From: Enterocloster bolteae
GTDB taxonomy: Bacteria; Bacillota_A; Clostridia; Lachnospirales; Lachnospiraceae
Length of the DNA: 18,210 bases
Direction of reading: 5' to 3'
NCBI GenBank assembly: GCA_021769025.1
Contig: JAETTS010000011.1
Span: forward strand, 1-18,210
Below are positions 4,902-12,811 of the stretch, piece by piece (positions within the stretch are counted from its first letter, which is position 1; the number at the start of each line of letters is the position of its first letter). The position numbers and the translations under genes are program-made. The notes under the pieces were generated by a model, which saw only the letters and a list, made by a program, of their open reading frames with translations, was not told where the DNA came from and searched no databases.

Positions 4902-7823
4902 ATGCCTAAAATTATTTTTACCAGCCGCTATCTGCGGGATGCCCCGCCGGAGCAGCTTGGAAACTATGTCAAGTACATCGGAACCAGAGAGGGTGTGGAA
5001 AAGATTGATGAGAGCAAGGGGCACTTGCCCGCAACCGCGGCGCAGAAGAAGCTGATTGCACAGCTGCTTCGTGATCTGCCGAAGGCAAGGGCGATGCTGG
5101 AATATGAAGATTACAGGCTTCATCCAACCAGACGAAACGCCTTTGAATTTATTTCCACGGCCCTGGAATGGAATCTGGATCTGTTGTCGAAACGGGAAAA
5201 CTATGTGGACTATCTGGCCAACCGTCCCCATGTGGAGCGGATCGGAGAGCATGGACTGTTCACAGATGCAGGGAAGCCGGTGGTGATTGCCAGAGTGCAG
5301 GAGGAGGTGAAAGCACATAAGGGGCCGGTGTGGACGCATGTGGTCAGTTTAAAAAGAGAGGACGCGGCGCGGTTGGGCTATGATTCCGGAAAGCAATGGA
5401 TGGAGCTGCTGCGGTCGAAGCGGGCGATGTTCTGTAAGCAGATGAAAATAGACAGCGAGAACCTGAGATGGTACGCTGCATTCCACAATGAGAGCTACCA
5501 CCCGCACGTCCATGTGATGGTGTATTCTGCAAAAGATCATGACGGATTCCTGACCGAGCCTGCGATTGAAGCGATGCGCTCCGAGCTGGCTCACGATATT
5601 TTCCGCCAGGACTTTGCTAATCTCTATGGAGTGCAGAATGCAGCCCGCGAAGGACTCAAGAAAGAAGCAGAACAGACCGTGAAGCGGCTGATTCAGGAAA
5701 TCCAGTCAGGAACCTGTCAGAATCAGAAAATAGAAAAACAGATACATCGGCTGTCCAAGCGGTTGCAGAGAACAAATGGAAAAAAGGTGTACGGGTATCT
5801 GAAAGCAGACTTGAAACAGATGGTGGACCGAATCGTGGATGAGCTGGAACAGGAACCCCATATCAAGGAACTGTATCAGTCATGGGGAACCGCCCGGGAG
5901 AAAATCTGGCAGACCTATTCTGATCAGCCAATACCGCTGGCACCACTCTCCCAGCAAAAAGAACTGAAACGGATTAAAAATATGGTGATTACCGAGGCAA
6001 TGAAGATCGGGAGTCACCATTTTTTGTTGGAAGAATCATCTGCAGAAGAGACTGATATATGGATCGATAGAGCGGTAACCGAGATGGGTAGCATAGCGGG
6101 AGATGAACGAAGAGGAGAATCAGAAAGAAGAGATGCGGCAGATGAACCGGAGGACAATGAACTTCCAGGTGACAACGATATAGATTTCCATGCAGAGTGG
6201 AGTGATACCTATAAAGTAGCCTGTCAATGTCTCTATGGAAGCGATGAGAAGGAGACGGATTTTAAGGAAGCCTTCCGTCTGTTTTCGGGAGAGGCAGAAG
6301 AGGGAAATGCACTTGCCATGTTTGATCTGGGACGTATGTATGCAGATGGCCTGGGAAGGGAAGCAGATCCCGCGAAAGCGCATGAATGGTATGGGAAAGC
6401 GCTGACTGCATTTGTTGCAGCGGAGCAATGTGCAGAGGAAAGACAGCGTCCCTATCTACAGTACCGGATTGGAAAAATGTATGCGGCTGGATTGGGATAT
6501 GAGCTGCCTGTAGTGCCGGATGAAGAAGGCGGGGACGGGAAAGCAGTAAGGGATTATGAAAAAGCGGTTGCGTGGTTTTCCCGTGCAGTGTCGGCCGATC
6601 ACAAATACGCCCAGTATTCACTTGGAGGTCTCTATTACCGGGGGCAGGGAGTCACACAGAACTACAGTCAAGCATTTAACTTATATCAGAGGTCCGCAGA
6701 GCAGGGAAATCCCTATGCCAGTTATGAAATGGCAAAGATGTACCGGGACGGAATTGGAGTTGCCGTTAACGCGGAAAATGCGGAAAGTTGCTTTGAACAG
6801 GCATTTTCCGGTTTCTGCAGACTGGAAGCGCAGAGCCATGATGACAAGCTGCAGTACCGCCTGGGGCAGATGCTGCATACAGGAACCGGTACGGTAAAGG
6901 ATGATAGAGTAGCGGAAGCATACTGGGAACGGGCCGCACAGCTTGGAAATATGAATGCCCAGTATGCATTGGGAAAGCTCTGGCTGGAAAATGGAACAGG
7001 AGATCAGAAACAGGCGGTTGCCTGGCTTGAGAAAGCGGCAGAAGCAGAACATGCGTCAGCACAGTATGCTCTCGCAAACATTTATCTGGCAGGCGAAGCC
7101 GTTGCCAAAGATGTTACCAAAGCCACGGAGCTGTTTACGAGAGCGGCAAAACAAGGCCATGACTACGCAGCCTACCAGTTGGGCAAACAATTCCTTCAGG
7201 GGGAAGAGACAGAAAAAGATGTGGAAGCTGCAATAAAGTGGCTGAAGCAATCCGCCGCTGCAAATAACCAGTACGCCCAGTATTCTCTGGGAAAATTATA
7301 TCTGGACGGAGAAAAAGTGGAAAAGGATATTAGGACAGCAATCACCTACTTGAAAAAATCCGCTGCCCAGAACAATGCGTTTGCAGAATACCGTCTGGGA
7401 CGGTTTTACCTGCTGGGGGAGGACGTGGAAGCGGATGTAAAAGAGGCCGTCCAGTGGCTGGAGCAGTCTGCTTCACAGGGAAATCAGTATGCTCAATATG
7501 CCCTCGGAAAACTGTACCTGTGCGGACATGAAGTGCCGCGGAATAAGGAGAAAGCCCTTCCGTACTTAGAAGCATCGGCAGCCCAAGGAAATATCTATGC
7601 GCAGTTTCTGTTAGATCATTTGGATTCGTTCTATGAGCCGTCTGTTTTTCTTGCGACAACAAGGCTCATGCACCGCCTGGCACAGATGTTTGAAGAAGAA
7701 AAATGGAAAGCAGGAGGCAGTTCCATGCAGGTGGAAGGAAAACTCCGTAGTAGAATCCGGGAGAAAAAGAAGGCAATGGGGCATAAATCGGATGATGAAA
7801 CTCCGCGTCAGAATCTATCATGA
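4902..7823 (+). CDS. MobP3-like relaxase fused to a Sel1-repeat domain
   Basis: This 973-residue protein should nick oriT and stay attached to the transferred strand. Residues about 1-245 form the relaxase domain. Landmarks are an N-terminal PKIIFTSRYLRD strand, NYVKYIGTREGVEK (Tyr22/Tyr25 are candidate nucleophiles), ISLKREDAARLGYD-like wording (VVSLKREDAARLGYDS), and metal-binding H200-P-H202-V-H204 in YHPHVHVMVYS. Residues 246-430 are helical and charged. From about 453 to 905 there are about eleven Sel1-type (TPR-like) repeats, each about 36 residues, with A-x-Y-x-L-G-x-x-Y-x-x-G cores near 473, 519, 570, 606, 650, 686, 720, 756, 792, 828 and 864 and a partial one at 900. The tail is basic. 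GGAGGGAG precedes the ATG. The repeats probably mediate protein contacts, for example with the coupling protein; this is inferred. Confidence 0.88.
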   Translation: MPKIIFTSRYLRDAPPEQLGNYVKYIGTREGVEKIDESKGHLPATAAQKKLIAQLLRDLPKARAMLEYEDYRLHPTRRNAFEFISTALEWNLDLLSKRENYVDYLANRPHVERIGEHGLFTDAGKPVVIARVQEEVKAHKGPVWTHVVSLKREDAARLGYDSGKQWMELLRSKRAMFCKQMKIDSENLRWYAAFHNESYHPHVHVMVYSAKDHDGFLTEPAIEAMRSELAHDIFRQDFANLYGVQNAAREGLKKEAEQTVKRLIQEIQSGTCQNQKIEKQIHRLSKRLQRTNGKKVYGYLKADLKQMVDRIVDELEQEPHIKELYQSWGTAREKIWQTYSDQPIPLAPLSQQKELKRIKNMVITEAMKIGSHHFLLEESSAEETDIWIDRAVTEMGSIAGDERRGESERRDAADEPEDNELPGDNDIDFHAEWSDTYKVACQCLYGSDEKETDFKEAFRLFSGEAEEGNALAMFDLGRMYADGLGREADPAKAHEWYGKALTAFVAAEQCAEERQRPYLQYRIGKMYAAGLGYELPVVPDEEGGDGKAVRDYEKAVAWFSRAVSADHKYAQYSLGGLYYRGQGVTQNYSQAFNLYQRSAEQGNPYASYEMAKMYRDGIGVAVNAENAESCFEQAFSGFCRLEAQSHDDKLQYRLGQMLHTGTGTVKDDRVAEAYWERAAQLGNMNAQYALGKLWLENGTGDQKQAVAWLEKAAEAEHASAQYALANIYLAGEAVAKDVTKATELFTRAAKQGHDYAAYQLGKQFLQGEETEKDVEAAIKWLKQSAAANNQYAQYSLGKLYLDGEKVEKDIRTAITYLKKSAAQNNAFAEYRLGRFYLLGEDVEADVKEAVQWLEQSASQGNQYAQYALGKLYLCGHEVPRNKEKALPYLEASAAQGNIYAQFLLDHLDSFYEPSVFLATTRLMHRLAQMFEEEKWKAGGSSMQVEGKLRSRIREKKKAMGHKSDDETPRQNLS

Positions 7824-7836
7824 GGAGGTATCGGAT

Positions 7837-8820
7837 ATGTCATATGTTTATTTCACAGAAGAGCAAAAGGAGCGGGCGAATTCCATCGACCTAGTGGACT
7901 TTTTACAGCGCCAGGGAGAAAAAATGCTTCCATCCGGGAGGGACAAACGTTTAAGCAGCGACCACAGCATCACGGTCAGAGGGAACATTTGGTATGACCA
8001 TGCGATAGAAAAAGGAGGGCTGGCCATTGATTTTGTAAAATCCTTCTATGGGAAAACGTATCCGGATGCAGTGTCGATGCTGCTTGACGGGGAACAGGGG
8101 ATTCCATACATTCAGAGTCAAAAACAGGAGAAGGAACCATCTGCACCATTTTCGCTTCCGCCAAAGAATCGTGATATGCGCCGGACCTTTGCCTACTTGT
8201 TAAAGGTGCGGTATCTGGACAAACAGATCGTAACAGATTTTGCAAAGGCAGACCTGCTGTATGAAAGCCTGGAGGATTCTCAGGACGGAACGAGGCAGTA
8301 CCATAATGCAATCTTTGTCGGGAGAGATAAGGAGGGAGTGGCCAGGCACGCGCACAAAAAAGGAATCTATACCTACGGTTCGAGCTTCCGGGGAAACTTA
8401 ACGAGCAGTGATCCGAAGTATAGCTTCCGGTGGGTAGGAACCAGCGATACGCTCTATGTGTTTGAGGCCCCTATTGACTTACTCTCCTATGTTTCCCTAC
8501 ACAAAGAAGGCTGGAAGCAGCATAGCTATGTTGCACTGTGCTGCGTAGGCTCTAAGCCGATCTTTCAATTATTGCAGGATTTTCCGAACATGAAAAAAAT
8601 ATGGCTGTGTCTGGATCATGATATCCCAGGAATGAAAGCGGCAGAACGGATCAAGAAACAGCTTCTGGAAATGGGATATGGAGATACGGAAACGGATTTG
8701 TCCCAGTATAAGGACTGGAATGAAGATTTAAAAGCCCTTCATGGGCAGCTTGCGATTCCAGCTGAAGAACTTCCGGGGAATCAGCAGGAAACGAAACAGG
8801 AATTATTGAAAATGGAATGA
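7837..8820 (+). CDS. DUF3991/Toprim primase-like protein
   Basis: This 327-residue protein starts MSYVYFTEEQKERANSIDL at ATG 7837, eight bases after GAGGAGG. The frame is open upstream into the relaxase gene, but those starts are shadows. The N-terminal part (about 10-90) matches the DUF3991-type domain that replaces the DnaG zinc-binding region: DLVDFLQRQGEKM, then SITVRGNIWYDHAIEKGGLAIDFV. The C-terminal half has a Toprim fold: LYVFEAPIDLLS gives Glu210 and Asp214, and KIWLCLDHDIPGMKAAERI gives Asp260 and Asp262. KDWNEDL (292-298) is a typical closing motif. Such proteins occur beside relaxases and probably prime or process the transferred strand in the recipient. No helicase domain is fused. 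Domain call confident; activity inferred. Confidence 0.85.
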   Translation: MSYVYFTEEQKERANSIDLVDFLQRQGEKMLPSGRDKRLSSDHSITVRGNIWYDHAIEKGGLAIDFVKSFYGKTYPDAVSMLLDGEQGIPYIQSQKQEKEPSAPFSLPPKNRDMRRTFAYLLKVRYLDKQIVTDFAKADLLYESLEDSQDGTRQYHNAIFVGRDKEGVARHAHKKGIYTYGSSFRGNLTSSDPKYSFRWVGTSDTLYVFEAPIDLLSYVSLHKEGWKQHSYVALCCVGSKPIFQLLQDFPNMKKIWLCLDHDIPGMKAAERIKKQLLEMGYGDTETDLSQYKDWNEDLKALHGQLAIPAEELPGNQQETKQELLKME

Positions 8821-8870
8821 GTCAGTTCCTAACTTTCATCTATCGTACCCGGTTCCAGAAAGGAGGTATC

Positions 8871-10679
8871 ATGGAAACAATTCAGATGGTGCTGCTCATT
8901 TGTGCCGGCGCAGGGATGTTTATCCTGATGGGGGTGATCCCGTTGCTTGCGAACCACTATTCTCTGAATGGGATTAAGTCAAAGACGGTAGGGGACGGCC
9001 AATATGGCACGGCCAGATTTGCCAGCGAGGCAGAAATCAAACGGACCTTTGCACAGGTTCCCTATGAGCCGGCGTTGTGGCGGCAGGGAAAACATCTGCC
9101 CAAGGTACAGGGGATCGTAGTCGGAGGGCTGTTTTCCAGAACCAGAGTGACGGCTTTGGTTGACTCCGGTGACATCCATCTCCTGATGATCGGCGCGGCT
9201 GGTGTTGGTAAGACTGCCAACTTTTTATATCCCTGCATTGAGTATGCCTGTGCCAGCGGGATGAGCTGGCTGTGTACGGACACCAAGGGAGATCTGTTCC
9301 GCAACTACGCGGGAATAGCTCAGAAGTATTATGGGTATCAGACTTCCATCCTGGACCTGCGCAATCCGACCTGTTCCGATGGCGATAACATCCTCGGCAT
9401 GGTGAATAAATACATGGATCTATACTTAGAGAATCCGGAGAATCTGGCTGTGAAAGCCAAGGCAGAGAAATATGCAAAGATCACAGCCAAGACCATCATT
9501 AGTTCCGGAGGCGGAGATGCCTCCAGTTATGGACAGAACGCATTTTTCTATGACGCAGCGGAGGGGCTTCTGACAAGTGTGATTTTACTGATCTCCGAAT
9601 ACTGTCCTAAAGAACAGCGTCATATCGTAAGTGTGTTCAAATTAATCCAGGATCTGTTGGCTCCGTCACCGGTAAAAGGGAAGAACCAGTTCCAGCTGCT
9701 CATGCAGAAACTGCCAGCCGACCACAAGGCAAAATGGTTTGCCGGCGCGGCACTTAACACAGCGGAACAGGCCATGGCTTCGGTCCTCTCCACCGCTATG
9801 TCCAGATTGAATGCATTTCTGGATTCCGAGATGGAGCAGATCCTGTGTTTCGACAGCACGATGGATACGGAGACATTCTGCAATTCCAAGTCAGCTATCT
9901 TTATTGTGCTTCCGGAGGAAGACAGTACAAAGTATTTCATGGTAAGCCTATTTTTACAGCAGATTTACCGGGAAATGCTGTCCATTGCAGATGAGCATGG
10001 AGGGAAACTTCCGAACCGTGTGGTGATTTTTGGAGATGAGATAGGTACCATCCCCAAGATTGAGTCCTTGGAGATGCTTTTTTCAGCCGGGCGCTCCAGG
10101 CGGATCAGTATGGTACCCATCATACAAAGCTTCGCTCAGCTGCAGAAAAACTATGGAAAAGAGGGCAGTGAAATTATCGTGGATAACTGTCAGGGGGTTT
10201 TATTTGGTGGGTTTGCACCCAACTCGGAAAGTGCGGAGATTCTGTCAAAGGCATTGGGAAACAAAACGGTGCTGTCCGGCTCCATCAGCCGGGGAAAAAA
10301 TGATCCCAGTCAGAGCCTGCAGATGATTGGGCGTCCGCTCATGACTCCGGATGAACTTAAGTCGCTGCCAAAGGGACACTTTATCCTGGCGAAGACCGGT
10401 TGTCATCCGATGCGGGTAGAACTGCGCTTATTTTTTAAATGGGGGATTGAATTTGAGGAAGAATATGAAGTGGAACAGCATGTAGCGCGGCCGGTGTCTT
10501 ATGCGGACCGGCTGGAAGTGGAGCAGGAGATTATCCGGAGACAATTTGATGAGGATGGTGAGGCAGACTTTAATGAACCATCAGGAATAGAGGGGACTTC
10601 AGGCGGAGGTCTGACGCATGTACCGATGCCAAAACGGTCGGCAGCCCCAGGAACCAGACAATCACTTCGGACAGACTAA
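8871..10679 (+). CDS. VirD4/TraG-type type IV coupling protein ATPase
   Basis: This 602-residue ATPase couples the relaxase-DNA complex to a type IV secretion channel. The ATG at 8871 follows AAGGAGG at a spacing of five; an earlier in-frame ATG (8817) lacks a ribosome site. One hydrophobic segment (about 5-28) anchors it to the membrane; many VirD4 proteins have two. The motif GQYGTARFAS is the usual lead-in of the family. Walker A is GAAGVGKT at 108-115, Walker B is VVIFGDEIG at 384-392, and GRSRRISMVPIIQSFAQLQ follows, as expected. TDTKGDLF follows the Walker A strand. The last 40 residues are a low-complexity tail. It follows the primase gene and precedes the winged-helix gene in the same direction, consistent with one transfer operon. 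The T4SS core is not visible here. Confidence 0.92.
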   Translation: METIQMVLLICAGAGMFILMGVIPLLANHYSLNGIKSKTVGDGQYGTARFASEAEIKRTFAQVPYEPALWRQGKHLPKVQGIVVGGLFSRTRVTALVDSGDIHLLMIGAAGVGKTANFLYPCIEYACASGMSWLCTDTKGDLFRNYAGIAQKYYGYQTSILDLRNPTCSDGDNILGMVNKYMDLYLENPENLAVKAKAEKYAKITAKTIISSGGGDASSYGQNAFFYDAAEGLLTSVILLISEYCPKEQRHIVSVFKLIQDLLAPSPVKGKNQFQLLMQKLPADHKAKWFAGAALNTAEQAMASVLSTAMSRLNAFLDSEMEQILCFDSTMDTETFCNSKSAIFIVLPEEDSTKYFMVSLFLQQIYREMLSIADEHGGKLPNRVVIFGDEIGTIPKIESLEMLFSAGRSRRISMVPIIQSFAQLQKNYGKEGSEIIVDNCQGVLFGGFAPNSESAEILSKALGNKTVLSGSISRGKNDPSQSLQMIGRPLMTPDELKSLPKGHFILAKTGCHPMRVELRLFFKWGIEFEEEYEVEQHVARPVSYADRLEVEQEIIRRQFDEDGEADFNEPSGIEGTSGGGLTHVPMPKRSAAPGTRQSLRTD

Positions 10680-10691
10680 GGGGGGAGGTAT

Positions 10692-10949
10692 ATGGGATAT
10701 TATGATTCTGTCTATTCGGAGGAATTACCACACCGTGCGATTTCGGTGTATATGTATTTAAAAGAGCGGGCAGATAAAAAGAGCCAGTGTTATCCGGCCA
10801 TGAGCACCATCGCAGAAGAACTGAACCTTTCGAGGAGAACGATTCAGCGGGCGGTTGCAGATTTAGAAAAGGCCGGATTCATTAAAACAGAACAGCGCTT
10901 TCGGAGAAAGGGAGGGAAGAGCAGCTTACTATACACCGTTTTGAAATGA
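10692..10949 (+). CDS. Small winged-helix (HTH_36-type) DNA-binding protein
   Basis: This 85-residue protein is almost entirely one winged-helix domain. It reads MGYYDSVYSEELPHRAISVY, then MSTIAEELNLSRRTIQRAVADLEKAGFI as the helix-turn-helix (about 37-64), and a basic wing RRKGGKSSLLYTV. The pattern matches the HTH_36 group seen in replication-initiator-like and mobile-element regulators. AGGGGGGAGG lies just upstream of the ATG, 12 bases after the coupling-protein stop, so the genes are probably co-transcribed. It may regulate the transfer operon or take part in element replication; which one cannot be told from sequence. A hairpin at 10957-10987 follows it. Confidence 0.8.
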   Translation: MGYYDSVYSEELPHRAISVYMYLKERADKKSQCYPAMSTIAEELNLSRRTIQRAVADLEKAGFIKTEQRFRRKGGKSSLLYTVLK

Positions 10950-10956
10950 TAGGATT

Positions 10957-10987
10957 ACACCAAGGGGGTACTCTGCCTTCTTGGTGT
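10957..10987 (+). terminator. Hairpin after transfer operon, possible terminator
   Basis: ACACCAAG (10957-10964) pairs with CTTGGTGT (10980-10987) across a 15-base loop that can add a few inner pairs. It lies eight bases after the winged-helix stop, the place expected for a transcription end. No T-run follows, so an intrinsic terminator is uncertain. Confidence 0.4.
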
Positions 10988-11341
10988 CCTATGGTATGCG
11001 TCACAATAGCGCATGAAGGGAACATTCCATTGCGAGATGGATTATTAAACAGAAAAAAGAATAAGACTATTTAAAAACGCAGTACATTCAGAGGTGACTG
11101 GGAAGTAACCATTAAAATAGTGTTTGTGCACTATTCTGACTGACTAGTGAAGGTCTGTAGAGAAGAATTTGTTGGTTATCCAGTAACAATAGAAGGGCAT
11201 ACTGAAAGGCAGTGGGGAGACCGGCTGCCTGTTCTAAGAAAAAAGGAGAAGATTTCAAAAGAAACTTGTAGTCGGAGTTATGCTATGAATCCGGGGATGA
11301 ATAGCTATTGCGCAATAGGGTAGAGTTTAATATAATCGTGA
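10988..11341. other. Gene-less stretch between transfer and zinc modules
   Basis: No supported gene is seen. An inverted repeat AATAGTG (11116-11122) and CACTATT (11129-11135) is present. A 58-codon open frame from GTG 11147 to TAG 11321-11323 reads partly protein-like (EEFVGYPVTIEGHTERQWGD) but has no ribosome site and no recognisable domain; it may be a relic. The composition is more AT-rich than the flanking operons, consistent with decaying sequence. Confidence 0.4.
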
Positions 11342-11860
11342 ATTTTGAATAGAGAAATAATAAATTATGACATTAATCGTGCAACATTATGGTTTTCAGA
11401 TGATCAGCCAGTGTATAATCGTAATTTTAGGGCGGTTGTTGGAAAATAAGATTACAAGACATATAGTGAATTTGTGAAATCCACTCTGATGGATTTCGTA
11501 CAGACGATGAGTAATACAGGTAAGTATATCCACTATTTGGACAGAGAAATACTGCCACCATGCTATGAGGATGAGTCCCTGAACACAAATTGTGAAAGCT
11601 ATGAGAACAGCATATACCTGAAAGAGTTGTCTGCCACCTATGGAAAGACCGGGATGGCAAGGGCAGAGGACTGGCTGATGACGAAAAAAGGTAGGTAAGC
11701 GGTCCTTGACGTGATGGGAATAGTGCTGGAGCCGGAAGAACTAGTGAACATAATCTTTTACCTGAGGGAAGGGGAGCTGGGGGACGATGCATTGTCTGGA
11801 ATTAGCATAGTCACAATGCTGTGTGATTTTTTAAGAGGATGCTGGGTATCTATAAATTAA
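11342..11860 (+). pseudogene. Decayed gene with two in-frame stop codons
   Basis: One frame stays protein-like for about 170 codons but contains TAA at 11447-11449 and at 11696-11698. Segments read ATLWFSDDQPVYNRNFRAVV, then STLMDFVQTMSNTGKYIHY and SATYGKTGMARAEDWLM, then MGIVLEPEELVNIIFYLREG, closing at TAA 11858-11860. The middle segment alone (from GTG 11474) could be a 74-residue ORF but lacks a ribosome site. There is no obvious start upstream, where TGA 11339 closes the frame. I do not recognise the family. It lies directly before the zur promoter and looks like a degraded element gene. Confidence 0.55.
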
Positions 11861-11869
11861 ATTGACATC

Positions 11870-11897
11870 TTGACATTATTCTGAAAACGTCTATAAT
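11870..11897 (+). promoter_or_regulatory. Promoter of the Fur-family regulator
   Basis: TTGACA (11870-11875) and TATAAT (11892-11897) are both perfect consensus hexamers, 16 bases apart, about 40 bases before the regulator ATG. A second TTGACA at 11862-11867 is too far for this -10. An AT-only palindrome AAATTAATTT (11908-11917) lies near the expected start of transcription and could be an operator, but such a sequence is weak evidence. No B. subtilis-type Zur box is visible. Confidence 0.75.
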
Positions 11898-11936
11898 ATA
11901 AAAATAAAAATTAATTTCAAATTGGAGAGCACTTAT

Positions 11937-12371
11937 ATGTCTGAACGAGGCAGATACAAGACGAAGCAACAAGATCTCATATTAGAGTGTCTGAAAAAAC
12001 AAAAGTGGCGTTTTCTCACAGTGAGCCAATTCATGGACTGTCTTAGGGAGAAGGGAGTGGTCGTTGGGCAGACAACTGTATACCGGGTATTGGAACGCAT
12101 GGTCGATGATGGAAAGATGATGAAGCTTCCGATGGAGGATGGTACCAAAGTACGTTATTGTTTTGCGGGTGAAGAAGATTGGGACAAGCTGGGGAAATTG
12201 GTATGTATGGGATGCGGTCGTCTTATTCCACTTGAATGTTCTAAAATGGCAGATTTTTTGGAACATATTTATAAGGAACATGGCTTCGAATTGGATCAGA
12301 AACACACAATCTTGTATGGCTATTGTGAATGCTGTAACAATAAGAGGTCTGTCCCGAAGATTGGTCTGTGA
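11937..12371 (+). CDS. zur: Fur-family metalloregulator, probably Zur
   Basis: This 144-residue repressor probably senses zinc and controls the downstream uptake genes. The N-terminal winged helix spans about 8-75, with the family motif VGQTTVYRVLERMVDDGKMMK at about 43-63. The C-terminal dimerization domain has two CxxC pairs that build the structural zinc site: Cys90/Cys93 in CMGCG and Cys130/Cys133 in YCECC. His110, His115 and His123 are candidate sensory-site ligands. The ATG at 11937 has GGAGAG seven bases upstream; a TTG at 11922 is not needed. A strong promoter lies just upstream. Fur, PerR and Zur share this fold; the Zur call rests on the adjacent zinc transporter. Its binding site was not found with certainty. 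Confidence 0.85.
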   Translation: MSERGRYKTKQQDLILECLKKQKWRFLTVSQFMDCLREKGVVVGQTTVYRVLERMVDDGKMMKLPMEDGTKVRYCFAGEEDWDKLGKLVCMGCGRLIPLECSKMADFLEHIYKEHGFELDQKHTILYGYCECCNNKRSVPKIGL

Positions 12372-12383
12372 TGGCAAAATGGC

Positions 12384-12397
12384 CTTTCGTACGAAAG
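12384..12397. promoter_or_regulatory. Perfect 14-bp palindrome after zur
   Basis: CTTTCGTACGAAAG is a perfect palindrome 12 bases after the zur stop and is followed by TTTTGTT. It could be a weak terminator (five-base stem, four-base loop) or a dimeric protein binding site. A related half, TTACGAAA, lies at 12403-12410. Confidence 0.4.
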
Positions 12398-12427
12398 TTT
12401 TGTTACGAAATGTATTTTTGCAGGGAT

Positions 12428-12540
12428 ACTGATAAAACTTTGTCAATACTACAAGCAAGGTAGCTATCAGGCACCCAAATTAGTTTCTTTTAGTAATAGT
12501 GAGATAGGGCGGGGGCGTGGTAAAGCTACCGTTTATCAGT
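12428..12540. repeat. Nested long-range inverted repeat (RNA structure or MITE-like)
   Basis: The outer arms ACTGATAAAAC (12428-12438) and GTTTATCAGT (12531-12540) are complementary apart from one extra A. Inner arms GGTAGCT (12459-12465) and AGCTACC (12524-12530) are perfect, and the latter abuts the right outer arm. The enclosed part has a GC-rich patch around 12508-12520. Clear target-site duplications are not visible at the outer ends. The object could be a structured leader RNA or a small non-autonomous insertion of about 113 bases. Confidence 0.5.
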
Positions 12541-12701
12541 TGTCTCTTACTTGAGATTATTGAGGAGGCTGCAAACACATTCTGTGTCATTGTATTCTAA
12601 AAAAATTCTGGATGATTGTAGAATAATGATAATGGAGAGGGACCTATATCTTAGAATAAACGATTGACGTTTTGAAGTCTGAGGAGATGGCAGGTTGCGA
12701 G

Positions 12702-12752
12702 ACCTATGAAACAGGAAGATCATTGGTTTTAGTCAATGGAGAGTCCATAGGT
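12702..12752 (+). repeat. Two-tier hairpin before the small membrane-protein gene
   Basis: ACCTATG (12702-12708) pairs with CATAGGT (12746-12752), and inside it CATTG (12721-12725) pairs with CAATG (12734-12738) around an 8-base loop. It ends 60 bases before the GTG start. It may be part of a structured mRNA leader. Confidence 0.45.
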
Positions 12753-12811
12753 TAAAAACTGATAGTGGAATGAGATAACATCCGTTCAAGATAAAAAAAG
12801 GAGGAGATGAA

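Larger units (their letters stand above)
12372..12811. other. Gene-less 440-base leader rich in inverted repeats
   Basis: No gene is supported here. It contains a 14-bp palindrome just after zur, a long-range nested inverted repeat (12428-12540), a short ACACA-TTC-TGTGT hairpin (12575-12587), TATTCTA/TAGAATA (12593-12599 and 12619-12625), and a two-tier hairpin (12702-12752). This structure immediately precedes the zinc operon and suggests a structured RNA leader, a small RNA gene, or a small non-autonomous insertion. I could not match it to a known riboswitch by eye, and no clear promoter was assigned. Confidence 0.5.

Noticed and set aside
6258..7617. DNA-level tandem repeat array
   Set aside because: The periodicity is explained by Sel1 protein repeats in the relaxase; the nucleotide copies are diverged and coding.
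11147..11323. 58-codon open frame starting at GTG
   Set aside because: No ribosome site and no recognisable domain; recorded only as a possible relic within the gene-less stretch.
11417..11425. AATCGTAAT, half of a B. subtilis-type Zur box
   Set aside because: The second half is absent, and it lies inside the decayed gene, about 450 bases before the zur promoter.
12372..12811. Cobalamin, NiCo or guanidine riboswitch
   Set aside because: I looked for their conserved boxes by eye and did not find them; only generic inverted repeats are visible.
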